Assembly: GCF_022524485.1 (NCBI RefSeq)
Contig: NZ_JAKXMK010000030.1
Coordinates: 62,001-126,000 of the forward strand
Direction: 5' to 3'
DNA from: Pseudonocardia alaniniphila
Lineage (GTDB): Bacteria; Actinomycetota; Actinomycetes; Mycobacteriales; Pseudonocardiaceae
DNA length: 64,000 nucleotides
Shown: in pieces, positions 1-7,710 of the stretch
How the letters are laid out: every line of letters begins with the position of its first letter
How positions within the stretch are numbered: position 1 is the stretch's first letter
Position numbers and translations under genes: made by a program
Notes under the pieces: model-generated
What the model was told of the DNA's origin: nothing
Database searches by the model: none
The model's input: the letters and a program-made list of their open reading frames with translations, nothing else

Positions 1-1745
1 TCGCACCGAAGCCGATCGCAGGACACCCGTACCCGGCGAGACGCACCCCCAAGGGTTCCGTGCTGCTCAAGATGCTGCGGACCACGGACCCCAAGGACAT
101 CGCCATCCTCTACCTGGTGACGTCGTTCGGGTTCTTCCTGGCCGGCGGCGCGATGGCGCTGCTGATCCGGGGTGAGCTGGCCGTACCGGGCCTGCAGTTC
201 CTGTCGAACGAGCAGTACAACCAGCTGTTCACGATGCACGGCACGATCATGTTGCTGCTGTACGCGACGCCGATCCTGTTCGGCTTCGCCAACTACATCG
301 TGCCGCTGCAGATCGGGGCGCCCGACGTCGCGTTCCCGCGGCTCAACGCGTTCTCGTACTGGCTCTTCCTGTTCGGTGGGCTCACCGTCATCAGCGGTTT
401 CATGACACCGGGTGGGGCCGCCGACTTCGGCTGGTTTGCCTACACGCCGCTGTCGGACGTGACGTTCTCACCGGGCGCGGGTGCCGATCTGTGGATCGTG
501 GGTCTGGCGGTGTCCGGGCTGGGCACGATCCTCGGTGGCGTCAACTTCGTCACCACGATCGTCTGCATGCGCGCGCCGGGCATGACGATGTTCCGGATGC
601 CGATCTTCACCTGGAACATCCTGGTGACGGCCATCCTGATCATCATCGCGTTCCCGCTGCTCACCGCCGCGCTGTTCGGCCTGCTGGTCGACCGCCACCT
701 GGGCGGCCACGTGTTCGACCCCGACAACGGCGGCGTCATCCTGTGGCAGCACCTGTTCTGGTTCTTCGGCCACCCCGAGGTCTACATCGTGGCGCTGCCG
801 TTCTTCGGCATCGTGTCCGAGGTCTTCCCGGTGTTCGCCCGCAAGCCGATCTTCGGCTACAAGGGCCTGATCTACGCCACGCTCGGCATCGCCGCGCTGT
901 CGGTGGCGGTCTGGGCGCACCACATGTACGCCACCGGCGCCGTGATGCTGGCCTTCTTCTCGTTCACCACGTTCCTGATCGCGGTCCCCACGGGCGTCAA
1001 GTTCGTGAACTGGATCGGCACGTTGTGGAAGGGCCACATCACGTTCGAGCCGCCCATGCTGTTCGCGCTGGGCTTCCTGGCGACGTTCCTCTTCGGCGGC
1101 CTCACGGGCATCCTGCTGGCGTCCCCGCCGCTGGACTTCCACGTCTCGGACACCTACTTCGTGGTGGCGCACTTCCACTACGTGCTGTTCGGCACGATCG
1201 TGTTCGCCACCTACTCCGGCATCTACTTCTGGTTCCCGAAGATGACCGGCCGGATGATGGACGAGACCTGGGGCAAGGTCCATTTCTGGCTCACGTTCAT
1301 CGGGTTCCACCTGACGTTCCTGGTGCAGCACTGGCTGGGTAACGAGGGCATGCCCCGCCGCTACGCCGACTACCTCCCGACCGACGGCTTCACGATCCTG
1401 AACTCGATCTCGTCGATCGGTGCGTTCGTCCTCGGTGCCTCGACGCTTCCGTTCATCTGGAACGTCTTCCGCAGCTACCGCTACGGACGGGTCGTCACCT
1501 CCGACGACCCGTGGGGCTTCGGCAACTCGCTGGAGTGGGCCACGAGCTGCCCACCGCCGCGGCACAACTTCACGGAGCTGCCGCGGATCCGTTCGGAGCG
1601 TCCGGCGTTCGAGCTGCACTACCCGCACCTCGTCGAACGCTTCCGCAACGAGGCACACGTCGGCCACCGGGCGTCGCCGTACGAGGTGGCGGCGCAGGGC
1701 ACGGCGGGGGAGACCCAGCCCGACGCGGATCCACGCTCCCGCTAG
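1..1745 (+). CDS. ctaD: cytochrome c oxidase subunit I (aa3 type), 5' end outside window
   Basis: This is the catalytic subunit of the proton-pumping terminal oxidase in the cytoplasmic membrane; it reduces O2 at the haem a3/CuB centre. The translation shows the haem-a His in FTMHGT, the CuB His and cross-linked Tyr in HPEVY, the CuB His pair in WAHHMY and the haem ligands in VAHFHYVLFG, with about twelve membrane segments. A GTG at 60 could open a 561-residue frame, but the frame stays open to base 3 and the upstream codons read PYPAR-like, as in the usual actinobacterial N-terminus. The real start is therefore left of the window. The TAG stop is formed by the first bases of a palindromic repeat. 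This looks like a housekeeping gene and the left border of the catabolic region. Confidence 0.97.
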   Translation, partial: APKPIAGHPYPARRTPKGSVLLKMLRTTDPKDIAILYLVTSFGFFLAGGAMALLIRGELAVPGLQFLSNEQYNQLFTMHGTIMLLLYATPILFGFANYIVPLQIGAPDVAFPRLNAFSYWLFLFGGLTVISGFMTPGGAADFGWFAYTPLSDVTFSPGAGADLWIVGLAVSGLGTILGGVNFVTTIVCMRAPGMTMFRMPIFTWNILVTAILIIIAFPLLTAALFGLLVDRHLGGHVFDPDNGGVILWQHLFWFFGHPEVYIVALPFFGIVSEVFPVFARKPIFGYKGLIYATLGIAALSVAVWAHHMYATGAVMLAFFSFTTFLIAVPTGVKFVNWIGTLWKGHITFEPPMLFALGFLATFLFGGLTGILLASPPLDFHVSDTYFVVAHFHYVLFGTIVFATYSGIYFWFPKMTGRMMDETWGKVHFWLTFIGFHLTFLVQHWLGNEGMPRRYADYLPTDGFTILNSISSIGAFVLGASTLPFIWNVFRSYRYGRVVTSDDPWGFGNSLEWATSCPPPRHNFTELPRIRSERPAFELHYPHLVERFRNEAHVGHRASPYEVAAQGTAGETQPDADPRSR

Positions 1746-1908
1746 TGTCGCGGAAACGGGGTTCCTTGCCCGGATCCGGTGTCCAGGCGGATGGATCGCA
1801 AGGCGGAGGAGGCGCCGATACCGCTGTTGTATCGGCGCCGACGACAACGCCGCGAGGCGCCGCCTGGGCGCCGGAGATGGGTAAGACGACCTCGTTTCCT
1901 CGACACTA
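1743..1908. repeat. intergenic palindromic repeat, long copy (166 bp)
   Basis: The left arm TAGTGTCGCGGAAACG (1743-1758) pairs with CGTTTCCTCGACACTA (1893-1908) with one mismatch. The first bases supply the ctaD stop codon. Just inside the left arm the sequence GGGTTCCTTGCCCGGA is identical to the second copy at 4669-4735, and GGGTAAGACG precedes the right arm in both. The interior holds about 100 bp missing from the short copy, including an 11-bp perfect hairpin (1811-1821 with 1829-1839, loop of 7). It encodes nothing recognisable. I read it as a REP/MITE-like non-autonomous element; no target duplication is obvious. Confidence 0.75.
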
Positions 1909-1921
1909 GGACATCGGGCCC

Positions 1922-1966
1922 ACTGAGCCACGGTGCCGACGCCGCGCGTCGGCACCGTGGCTCAGT
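1922..1966. terminator. bidirectional terminator, 21-bp perfect stem
   Basis: Bases 1922-1942 are perfectly complementary to 1946-1966 with a 3-nt loop (CGC). It lies between the convergent ends of ctaD and the Nudix operon. There is no T-tract on either strand, as is common in high-GC actinomycetes, but position and stem strength make it the shared terminator. Confidence 0.85.
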
Positions 1967-1985
1967 CCGTTCGGGCGCCCAGTCG

Positions 1986-2387
1986 TCAGGTGCCGAGTCG
2001 CACGAACCAGGAAGCGATCGAACGCCGATACCCGGCGGGCATGCACAACCGCGCCGTCTCGTCGAGACCGAACAGCCCGAGTTCCCGGTGTTCGCCCGAC
2101 AGCACGGGTTCCGCGTCGGTGTCGAGCCGGCAGCCGTAGGTCACGATGAAGACGTGCCGCGGGGCGGCGGCGATGTAGTACATCCAGCTGTCGAGGATCG
2201 GTCCGATGCTGACCGTCCAGCCGGTCTCCTCGCGGATCTCGCGTGCCACACACGCCTCGGGCGTCTCCCCGATCTCGATCCGGCCGCCCGGCAGCTCCCA
2301 CTCGTCGCGCTCGTTCCTCAGGAGCAGCACCCGGTTCGCCCGGACCACGACACCTTTCACGGACACGGGAAACGTCGTTGCCGTCAT
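1986..2387 (-). CDS. Nudix hydrolase
   Basis: A 133-residue single-domain pyrophosphatase acting on nucleoside-diphosphate-linked substrates; the substrate is unknown. The Nudix box is perfect: G-R-I-E-I-G-E then REIREETGW, matching GX5EX7REUXEEXGU and holding the Mg-binding glutamates. An ATG at 2387 overlaps the stop of the upstream monooxygenase gene (ATGA), so it is the last, translationally coupled gene of the operon. The longer open frame reaching 2558 is antisense-like filler inside the neighbour. It may be a house-cleaning or NADH/FAD-linked enzyme, but the sequence does not say which. Confidence 0.9.
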   Translation of the reverse strand: MTATTFPVSVKGVVVRANRVLLLRNERDEWELPGGRIEIGETPEACVAREIREETGWTVSIGPILDSWMYYIAAAPRHVFIVTYGCRLDTDAEPVLSGEHRELGLFGLDETARLCMPAGYRRSIASWFVRLGT

Positions 2388-3730
2388 GAGGGCCGGGCGA
2401 GCCCGAGGTGATCGCGCAGCGTCACGCCCTCGTACTCGGTGCGGAAGAGGCCCCGGCGCTGCAGGATCGGCACCACCATCCGCACGACGTCCTCGAATGC
2501 CCCGGGCAGGTGGGTCGCCGCGATGACGAACCCGTCGCACGCCCCGCCCCGGAACCACTCCTCCATCTGGTCGGCGACCTGTTCGGCGGTGCCGACGAAG
2601 CGCGGGCCCTGGAGCAGGGTGGCGCGATGCGCAGCCAGGTCGCGCACCGTGACGTCGCCACGGCCCAGGTGCCGGCGGACGCCGTCGGCCAGGCCACGGA
2701 TCCCCGAGGCGGCGTTGATCATCTCCTCGGTGACGACGTCGTCCAGATCGTGCTGGGAGAAGTCGTAGTTCAGCACCTCGGAGAGCAGCGTCAGCGACGC
2801 CATCGGATGCACGTAGCTCTCGAGGAACAGCCGTTCCTTCTCCGCGGCGATCGCCTCGGTCTCCCCGATCACGGTGTAGGCCATGGGCAGGAACTTGACG
2901 TCGTCGGGCGAGCGGCCTGCCGCGGCGATCCGGTCGCGCTGGTCGCGGTAGTGCTGCTGGGCGACCGCGAGGCCGGGATCACCGGTGAAGATCAGGTCCG
3001 CCCACTGCGCGGCGAACTCCCGGCCGCGACCGGACTGCCCGGCCTGCAGGATCGCGGGCCTGCCCTGTGGGGTGCGCGGCACGGTGAGTGGCCCGCGGGC
3101 GTTGAACCACTTCCCGCGATGGTTGATCTCGTGGACCTTGTCGGGATCGGCGAAGATCCCCGTCTCCCGGTCCATGACCAGGGCGTCGTCATCCCAGGAC
3201 TCCCAGAGGGCGACCACGGTCTCGATGAACTCCTGCGCGCGGTCGTAGCGCTCGTCGTGGCCGAGATGCTGCTCCAGCCCGAAGTTCTGCGCTTCGGAGT
3301 CGTTGACCGACGTGACGACGTTCCAGGCGGCCCGGCCGCGGGAGAGGTGGTCGAGGGTGGAGAACGTGCGGGCCACGTGGAACGGGTCGTAGTAGGTGGT
3401 GGAGTAGGTGGCCCCGATCCCGATCCGGTCGGTGGCACCGATGATCCCGCCGAGGATCGCCGTCAGGTCGAGCTTGATCGGCCGCGCGCCGTAGCGGACC
3501 GCCTCGGCGACCGAGTCGCCGTAGACGCCGGGCATGGCGAGCCGGTCGTCGAAGAACACGAGATCGAACTTCCCCTCCTCGAGGGTGCGCGCGATCTTCT
3601 GGTAGTAGCCGAGGTCGAGGAAGGACAGGTCCGCGGACGGGTACCGCCAGGACCCGGAGTAGACGGTCACGTTGCCGGCCTGCATGAACCCGACCAGGGT
3701 CATCCGGCGTTGCCGAGGTGCTGACGACAT
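2384..3730 (-). CDS. FMN-dependent monooxygenase, NtaA/SnaA/DszA (luciferase-like) family
   Basis: A 448-residue TIM-barrel flavin monooxygenase of the nitrilotriacetate/pristinamycin/dibenzothiophene-sulfone type, which uses FMNH2 supplied by a separate reductase. Family landmarks include FDLVFFDDRLAMPG near residue 55, the STTYYDPFHVARTFSTLD stretch, SRGRAAWNVVTS and the C-terminal AEQVADQME region. Length is normal for the subgroup. No flavin reductase is encoded in the operon. It starts 15 bp after the CitE-like gene and overlaps the Nudix gene by 4 bp. The substrate is unknown; C-S, C-N or Baeyer-Villiger type oxidation is possible. Confidence 0.88.
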   Translation of the reverse strand: MSSAPRQRRMTLVGFMQAGNVTVYSGSWRYPSADLSFLDLGYYQKIARTLEEGKFDLVFFDDRLAMPGVYGDSVAEAVRYGARPIKLDLTAILGGIIGATDRIGIGATYSTTYYDPFHVARTFSTLDHLSRGRAAWNVVTSVNDSEAQNFGLEQHLGHDERYDRAQEFIETVVALWESWDDDALVMDRETGIFADPDKVHEINHRGKWFNARGPLTVPRTPQGRPAILQAGQSGRGREFAAQWADLIFTGDPGLAVAQQHYRDQRDRIAAAGRSPDDVKFLPMAYTVIGETEAIAAEKERLFLESYVHPMASLTLLSEVLNYDFSQHDLDDVVTEEMINAASGIRGLADGVRRHLGRGDVTVRDLAAHRATLLQGPRFVGTAEQVADQMEEWFRGGACDGFVIAATHLPGAFEDVVRMVVPILQRRGLFRTEYEGVTLRDHLGLARPS

Positions 3731-3745
3731 GTGTGCCCTTCCTGG

Positions 3746-4651
3746 TCAGAGCCCGAGCAGTTCGGCCCGGCGGGTGATGTTGTCGGCCAGGCGCAGGTGG
3801 GCGGCGTCGACGAGCATCCCGTCGAGGCCGGTGGCGCCGCGGCCGGTCGCCTCCGCCTCGCGGTAGGCCGCCACGACCTTCCGGGCGTGTGCGATCTCGT
3901 CGTGCGTGGGTGCGAAGGCTTCGTTCGCCGGTCCGACCTGGCTGGGGTGGATGGCCCACTTGCCGACGTATCCCATCGCCGCGGCACGGTCGCAGGCGGT
4001 GCGGTAGGCCTCGGGATCGCGGTAGGCGGGAAACGGTGCGTCGATCGCGTCGATGCCCGCCGCCCGGGCGGCCACGACGATCCGCGCCCTGGCGTAGTGC
4101 CACATGTCGCCGGGATAGTCGACGACCGGGTCGAAGTTGGTGTCGACGCGTGCGCCCTGCGACGCCGAGAAGTCGCCGGCACCGAAGACCACGGCCTCGA
4201 GCCGGTCGCTGGCCCTGGTGATCTCGGCGACGTTCTGCAGGCCCTCGGTCTCCTCGATGAGCACCTCGAGGGCGATGCGCTTCTGCAGGCCCAGCACCTC
4301 TTCGAGCTGGGTGAGCAGCACGTCGACCCACCACACGTCCCGGGCGCTGCGGACCTTCGGCACGATGATCACGTCGAGGGCCTCGCGCGCCTGCGTGACG
4401 ACCTCGATCACGTCGGCGTGCGCCCAGCGGGTGTCGACGGCGTTCATGCGGATCGCGCGCACGGTGCGGCCCCAGTCGAGGTCCCGCAGCGCAGCGGCAG
4501 CCTTCCCCCGCGCGGCCTCCCGCTGGGCCGGGGCGACGGCGTCCTCCAGGTCGAGGAACACCAGATCGGCTCCGGAGGCGGCGGCCTTCGCGAACATCCA
4601 CTCGTTGCTCGCGGGCGTGGCGAGCTCGGAGCGGCGGGCCCGGACGGTCAT
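3746..4651 (-). CDS. HpcH/HpaI aldolase, CitE-like (malyl/citramalyl-CoA lyase family)
   Basis: A 301-residue TIM-barrel lyase. Family members cleave malyl-CoA, citramalyl-CoA or citryl-CoA into acetyl-CoA plus an oxo acid using Mg2+. Visible landmarks are DLVFLDLEDAVAP (metal/CoA end), VRAIRMNAVDT, IALEVLIEETEGL (Glu ligand), VFGAGDFSASQGAR (Asp ligand) and GKWAIHPSQV near the C-terminus. The frame could extend to 4732, but those 27 codons are the palindromic repeat; the ATG at 4651 with AGAGG upstream is the real start. Its pairing with a type III CoA-transferase recalls itaconate degradation (CoA-transferase plus citramalyl-CoA lyase), although no MaoC-like hydratase is seen. Confidence 0.88.
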   Translation of the reverse strand: MTVRARRSELATPASNEWMFAKAAASGADLVFLDLEDAVAPAQREAARGKAAAALRDLDWGRTVRAIRMNAVDTRWAHADVIEVVTQAREALDVIIVPKVRSARDVWWVDVLLTQLEEVLGLQKRIALEVLIEETEGLQNVAEITRASDRLEAVVFGAGDFSASQGARVDTNFDPVVDYPGDMWHYARARIVVAARAAGIDAIDAPFPAYRDPEAYRTACDRAAAMGYVGKWAIHPSQVGPANEAFAPTHDEIAHARKVVAAYREAEATGRGATGLDGMLVDAAHLRLADNITRRAELLGL

Positions 4652-4668
4652 CTCTCGCACCTCTTTCT

Positions 4669-4735
4669 CCAGTGTCGCGGAAACGGGGTTCCTTGCCCGG
4701 AGGCGGGTAAGACGCTCTCGTTTCCTCGACACTGG
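4669..4735. repeat. intergenic palindromic repeat, short copy (67 bp)
   Basis: CCAGTGTCGCGGAAACG (4669-4685) faces CGTTTCCTCGACACTGG (4719-4735): 17-bp arms with one mismatch. The 33-bp interior shares GGGTTCCTTGCCCGGA and GGGTAAGACG with the 166-bp copy at 1743-1908. It sits inside an operon, between the CoA-transferase stop and the lyase start, so the transcript would carry it as a hairpin. It may attenuate or process the downstream message. Confidence 0.75.
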
Positions 4736-4759
4736 CGTTGTCGGGATGCGGGCACGGCG

Positions 4760-5959
4760 TCAGATGACACCGTCGGCCTGCATCCGGCGGTAGCGGTCAG
4801 CGTCGAGGCCGAGGAGGTCCAGATAGACCTCGTCGTTGTGCTCGCCCAGCGCGGGACCCAGATGCTCGACCCGGCCCGGCGTCTCGGAGAACCGGGGGAC
4901 CGGGCCCTGGACGCGCATCGTGCCGAGGTCGGGGTCGGGATGTGCGGCGTAGACACCGCGGGCCTGCATCTGGGGATCGGCGAGGAGCTGCTCGGCGTCG
5001 TAGATCGGGGCGGCGGCGACCTGCTCCTCGTCGAACACGTCCATCACGGTGTCGAGGGTGCGCTCACCGATCCACTCGGCCATCACGCGGTCGATCTCGG
5101 CGGCGTTGGCCAGCCGCTGCTGCGCCTCGGCGAACCGAGGGTCCTCGGTCAGGTCGGCGCGGCCGACCGCCCGCAGGGCCCGCATCGCGATGGTGGGCGC
5201 GCTGCCCGACATCGCCAGCCAGTACCCGTCCTTGGTGCGGTAGGCGTTGCGCGGCGCGCTGATGTCCCAGCGGTTGCCCGTGCGCCCGGCCACGGTGCCG
5301 AGCTGGTCGTAGGTCAGCACGGGCTGCTCGATGAGCCGCGCGAGGGGCTCGATCAGGTTGATGTCGATGTGCTGACCTGTACCGCCGTGTACGTCACGGT
5401 GATACAGCGCCATCATCACCGCGTAGGTGGCCGTCAGCGCGGCGACGCCGTCGCCGAGCATGAACGAGGGCAGCGTGGGCGGGCCGTCGGGATGCCCGGT
5501 GATGTGGGCGAACCCGCTCATCGCCTCCCCGAGCGTGCCGAACCCCGGGCGGTCGCTCTTGGGACCGCCCGCACCGAACCCGGACACGTGCAGCATGACC
5601 AGGCCCGGGTTGTCGGCCTGCAGCCGGGGATAGTCGAGCTCCCACCGGTTCAGCGTGGACGGCCGCAGGTTCACGATCAGCACGTCGCTGTGGCTCACCA
5701 GCTCACGCAGCAGGTCCCGTCCCGCTTCCTGGCGCAGGTCGAGTGTGGCCGACTTCTTGTTGCGTCCCAAGCTCTTCCACATCAGCCCGACGCCGTCCTT
5801 CTGCGCGCCCCACTGCCGCAGCGGGTCGCCGCCGCGGGGCTGCTCGATCTTGATCACCTCGGCGCCGAACTCGGCGAGCCAGGTGGCGACCAGCGGTCCG
5901 GCGGCGAGGGTGGCGGCGTCGACCACCCGGATTCCGGATAGCGCGCTCTCGGTGGTCAT
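4760..5959 (-). CDS. type III CoA-transferase (CaiB/BaiF family)
   Basis: A 399-residue enzyme that moves CoA from an acyl-CoA donor to a carboxylic acid, the usual activation step for catabolism. The N-terminal GIRVVDAATLAAGPLVATWLAEFGAEVIKIE is the family hallmark, and the catalytic Asp is in MLGDGVAAL at residue 170, where CaiB has Asp169. It starts with ATG behind AGGAGG, only 10 bp after the MFS gene, so the ribosome site overlaps the end of that gene. With the CitE-like lyase downstream it probably activates a C4-C5 dicarboxylic or hydroxy acid imported by the MFS protein. Confidence 0.93.
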   Translation of the reverse strand: MTTESALSGIRVVDAATLAAGPLVATWLAEFGAEVIKIEQPRGGDPLRQWGAQKDGVGLMWKSLGRNKKSATLDLRQEAGRDLLRELVSHSDVLIVNLRPSTLNRWELDYPRLQADNPGLVMLHVSGFGAGGPKSDRPGFGTLGEAMSGFAHITGHPDGPPTLPSFMLGDGVAALTATYAVMMALYHRDVHGGTGQHIDINLIEPLARLIEQPVLTYDQLGTVAGRTGNRWDISAPRNAYRTKDGYWLAMSGSAPTIAMRALRAVGRADLTEDPRFAEAQQRLANAAEIDRVMAEWIGERTLDTVMDVFDEEQVAAAPIYDAEQLLADPQMQARGVYAAHPDPDLGTMRVQGPVPRFSETPGRVEHLGPALGEHNDEVYLDLLGLDADRYRRMQADGVI

Positions 5960-5969
5960 CCGTTCCTCC

Positions 5970-7283
5970 TCATGATCCGGCTCCCGCCGCGCTCGATCGC
6001 GCGTCTCCCATTCCTGCGACCGGTCGACCCGCCACCGATGCCGTGGGCGCGCTGCGCATGCCGAACGCCCAGGCGAGCGCGCCGACGAGCGCGAGCCCGG
6101 CCGCCACCACGAGCGGGACGACGAAGGAGCCCGTCGCGTAGACGAGCGCCCCGGTGACGATCGGGCCGAGGATCCCCCCGACGTTGCCCAGCCCGTTGAC
6201 GAAACCCGTGGCCGAACCGGACAGGTTCAGGCTTCGCATGATGTCCGTGGTGGCGGCCCAGACCGCACCGTTGGAGAAGATGATGCCGGAGGTGGAGACC
6301 GACAAGCAGAGCACCGCCACGGCGCCCGACGCGGAGAACGCGGTACCCAGGATCGCCAGCGCCGCCACCATCCCACCGACCAGCACGATCTTGCGCGCGT
6401 CCAGCGAGGACATGCCCCGCCGCACGGCGACGTCGGAGATCCGGCCGCCGAGCAGCCCGACGACGAACGCGCAGATCCAGGGGATCGAGGTGGTGAATCC
6501 CGAGCTCAGCACCGTCATGCCCCGGTCCTGCACCAGGTAGCTGGGCAGCCAGGTGATGAACGTGTAGAGGATGTAGAGCAGGCAGAAGTACCCGCTCGTG
6601 ATCGCCCAGATGTCGCGGTGCCTGATGATCGCGCTCCACGGGGCCCGGCCCTCCTGCTGTGGGGGCTCCTGGTCGGCGACGATGAGCTCTCGCTCTCGCC
6701 CGGTCAGCCTGCTGTCCTCGAGGGGATGGCGGTACCAGGCGTACCAGATCACCGCGGCCAGCAGCGACAGCGTGCCGGACGCGATGAAGCAGCTCTGCCA
6801 GCCGTACGTGCTGACCAGGAACGCGAGACCGGGCGGCCCGACCGCGGTGCCGAGCGCGACTCCGGAGATGAACATGCTGCTGCCCGTGCCACGCTCCGAC
6901 TTCGGCAGCCAGTCGGCGAGCGTCCTGATGGCGGCGGGAGCGAACGGCGCCTCGCCGACGCCCAGGAGCAGCCGGGGGCCGAACATCGCCGCCACGGACC
7001 CTGCCAGCGTGGTGAGGAAGCTCGACACCGCCCAGATCAGGAGTGCCGCAGAGTAGAGAATCCGCGTGCGCACGCGGTCGACGAGCATGCCCGCAGGCAG
7101 GTTGAGCAGGGTGTAGGTCCAGGTGAAGCTCGACAGCAGCAGACCCATGACCGCGGCGTTGGTGTGGAACTCGGTGGTGAGCACGGGAGCCGCGATCGAG
7201 AGGTTGACCCGGTCGATGTACGCGATCGCGGTGATCGCGAGAACGAACGCCGCGACGAGCCAGCGCCTGCGGGTTCTGAACAT
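5970..7283 (-). CDS. MFS transporter, anion:cation symporter type
   Basis: A 437-residue, 12-helix permease of the major facilitator superfamily. The opening AITAIAYIDRVNLSIAAP is the signature of the ACS branch, which imports organic anions such as sugar acids, phthalate and small carboxylates. A long cytoplasmic loop after helix 6 (around residues 185-215) and the conserved GMLVDRVRTR loop between helices 2 and 3 are present. It is the first gene of the minus operon ending at the Nudix gene and likely imports that pathway's substrate. ATG at 7283, with an AT-richer region upstream. Confidence 0.92.
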   Translation of the reverse strand: MFRTRRRWLVAAFVLAITAIAYIDRVNLSIAAPVLTTEFHTNAAVMGLLLSSFTWTYTLLNLPAGMLVDRVRTRILYSAALLIWAVSSFLTTLAGSVAAMFGPRLLLGVGEAPFAPAAIRTLADWLPKSERGTGSSMFISGVALGTAVGPPGLAFLVSTYGWQSCFIASGTLSLLAAVIWYAWYRHPLEDSRLTGRERELIVADQEPPQQEGRAPWSAIIRHRDIWAITSGYFCLLYILYTFITWLPSYLVQDRGMTVLSSGFTTSIPWICAFVVGLLGGRISDVAVRRGMSSLDARKIVLVGGMVAALAILGTAFSASGAVAVLCLSVSTSGIIFSNGAVWAATTDIMRSLNLSGSATGFVNGLGNVGGILGPIVTGALVYATGSFVVPLVVAAGLALVGALAWAFGMRSAPTASVAGRPVAGMGDARSSAAGAGS

Positions 7284-7520
7284 GAGCTGATCCTCCTGGC
7301 ACGTCCGTGTGCAGCGGGGGCGACCGCGGCGGATGCGGGTGTGGGCGGTTCAGGTCGTGCGCTGTCCGGCCGCCGGGCCGGGGAGACGGTGAACAGGAGG
7401 TCCGGGGGAGGGAAAGGGTGGTGCGGCGTGCCGAGCGCAACGGACGGCGCCGGACACTGCGCGATACGGTCCGCCCTCGACGTCATTGTGGGAAATCCTG
7501 CACCGGGAAATGTGAAATAT

Positions 7521-7543
7521 TGTACTTTACTTTCTCCAGTACA
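7521..7543. promoter_or_regulatory. dyad TGTACT-N11-AGTACA, candidate operator
   Basis: TGTACT (7521-7526) and AGTACA (7538-7543) form a perfect 6-bp inverted repeat with an 11-bp spacer inside an AT-rich patch about 240 bp upstream of the MFS start. The spacing suits a dimeric regulator. No regulator gene lies in this operon, so the cognate protein is unknown. Confidence 0.4.
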
Positions 7544-7649
7544 TCACCCGACGCGTCCGGCGTCAATGTCGAAGAATTGTCCGAATCGCATTCTTCGGTG
7601 GGCTCTGTTCGGCGGCTGCCGGAATGCCCGAAACAGTCGGAGACGTCGC

Positions 7650-7683
7650 GGGGGCGGTGGCACCCCTCGTGGCCACCGCCCCC
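7650..7683 (-). terminator. terminator of sugar ABC operon
   Basis: GGGGGCGGTGGC (7650-7661) pairs perfectly with GCCACCGCCCCC (7672-7683), leaving a 10-nt loop. It lies 27 bp beyond the stop of the permease gene at 7711, as expected for a rho-independent-like terminator without a U-tract. Confidence 0.7.
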
Positions 7684-7710
7684 TCCCATCCGACCGAAGG
7701 CGCCAGCCGG

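Larger units (their letters stand above)
7284..7710. other. 427-bp intergenic region (promoter of MFS operon; end of sugar-ABC operon)
   Basis: No gene with convincing coding character. The right half carries a terminator hairpin for the sugar transporter operon (7650-7683). The middle, about 7485-7615, is clearly less GC-rich than the surroundings and contains the dyad at 7521-7543; it is the likely promoter region of the leftward MFS operon. The stretch 7300-7480 is GC-rich with nothing I can name. Confidence 0.6.

Noticed and set aside
4652..4732. N-terminal extension of the CitE-like lyase to 4732
   Set aside because: The 27 extra codons are almost entirely the palindromic repeat, and a ribosome site precedes the ATG at 4651.
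3731..5941. A 736-residue plus-strand frame over the lyase and CoA-transferase genes
   Set aside because: Antisense shadow: low-complexity V/G/R/D composition, no domain, and the opposite strand holds clear enzyme families.
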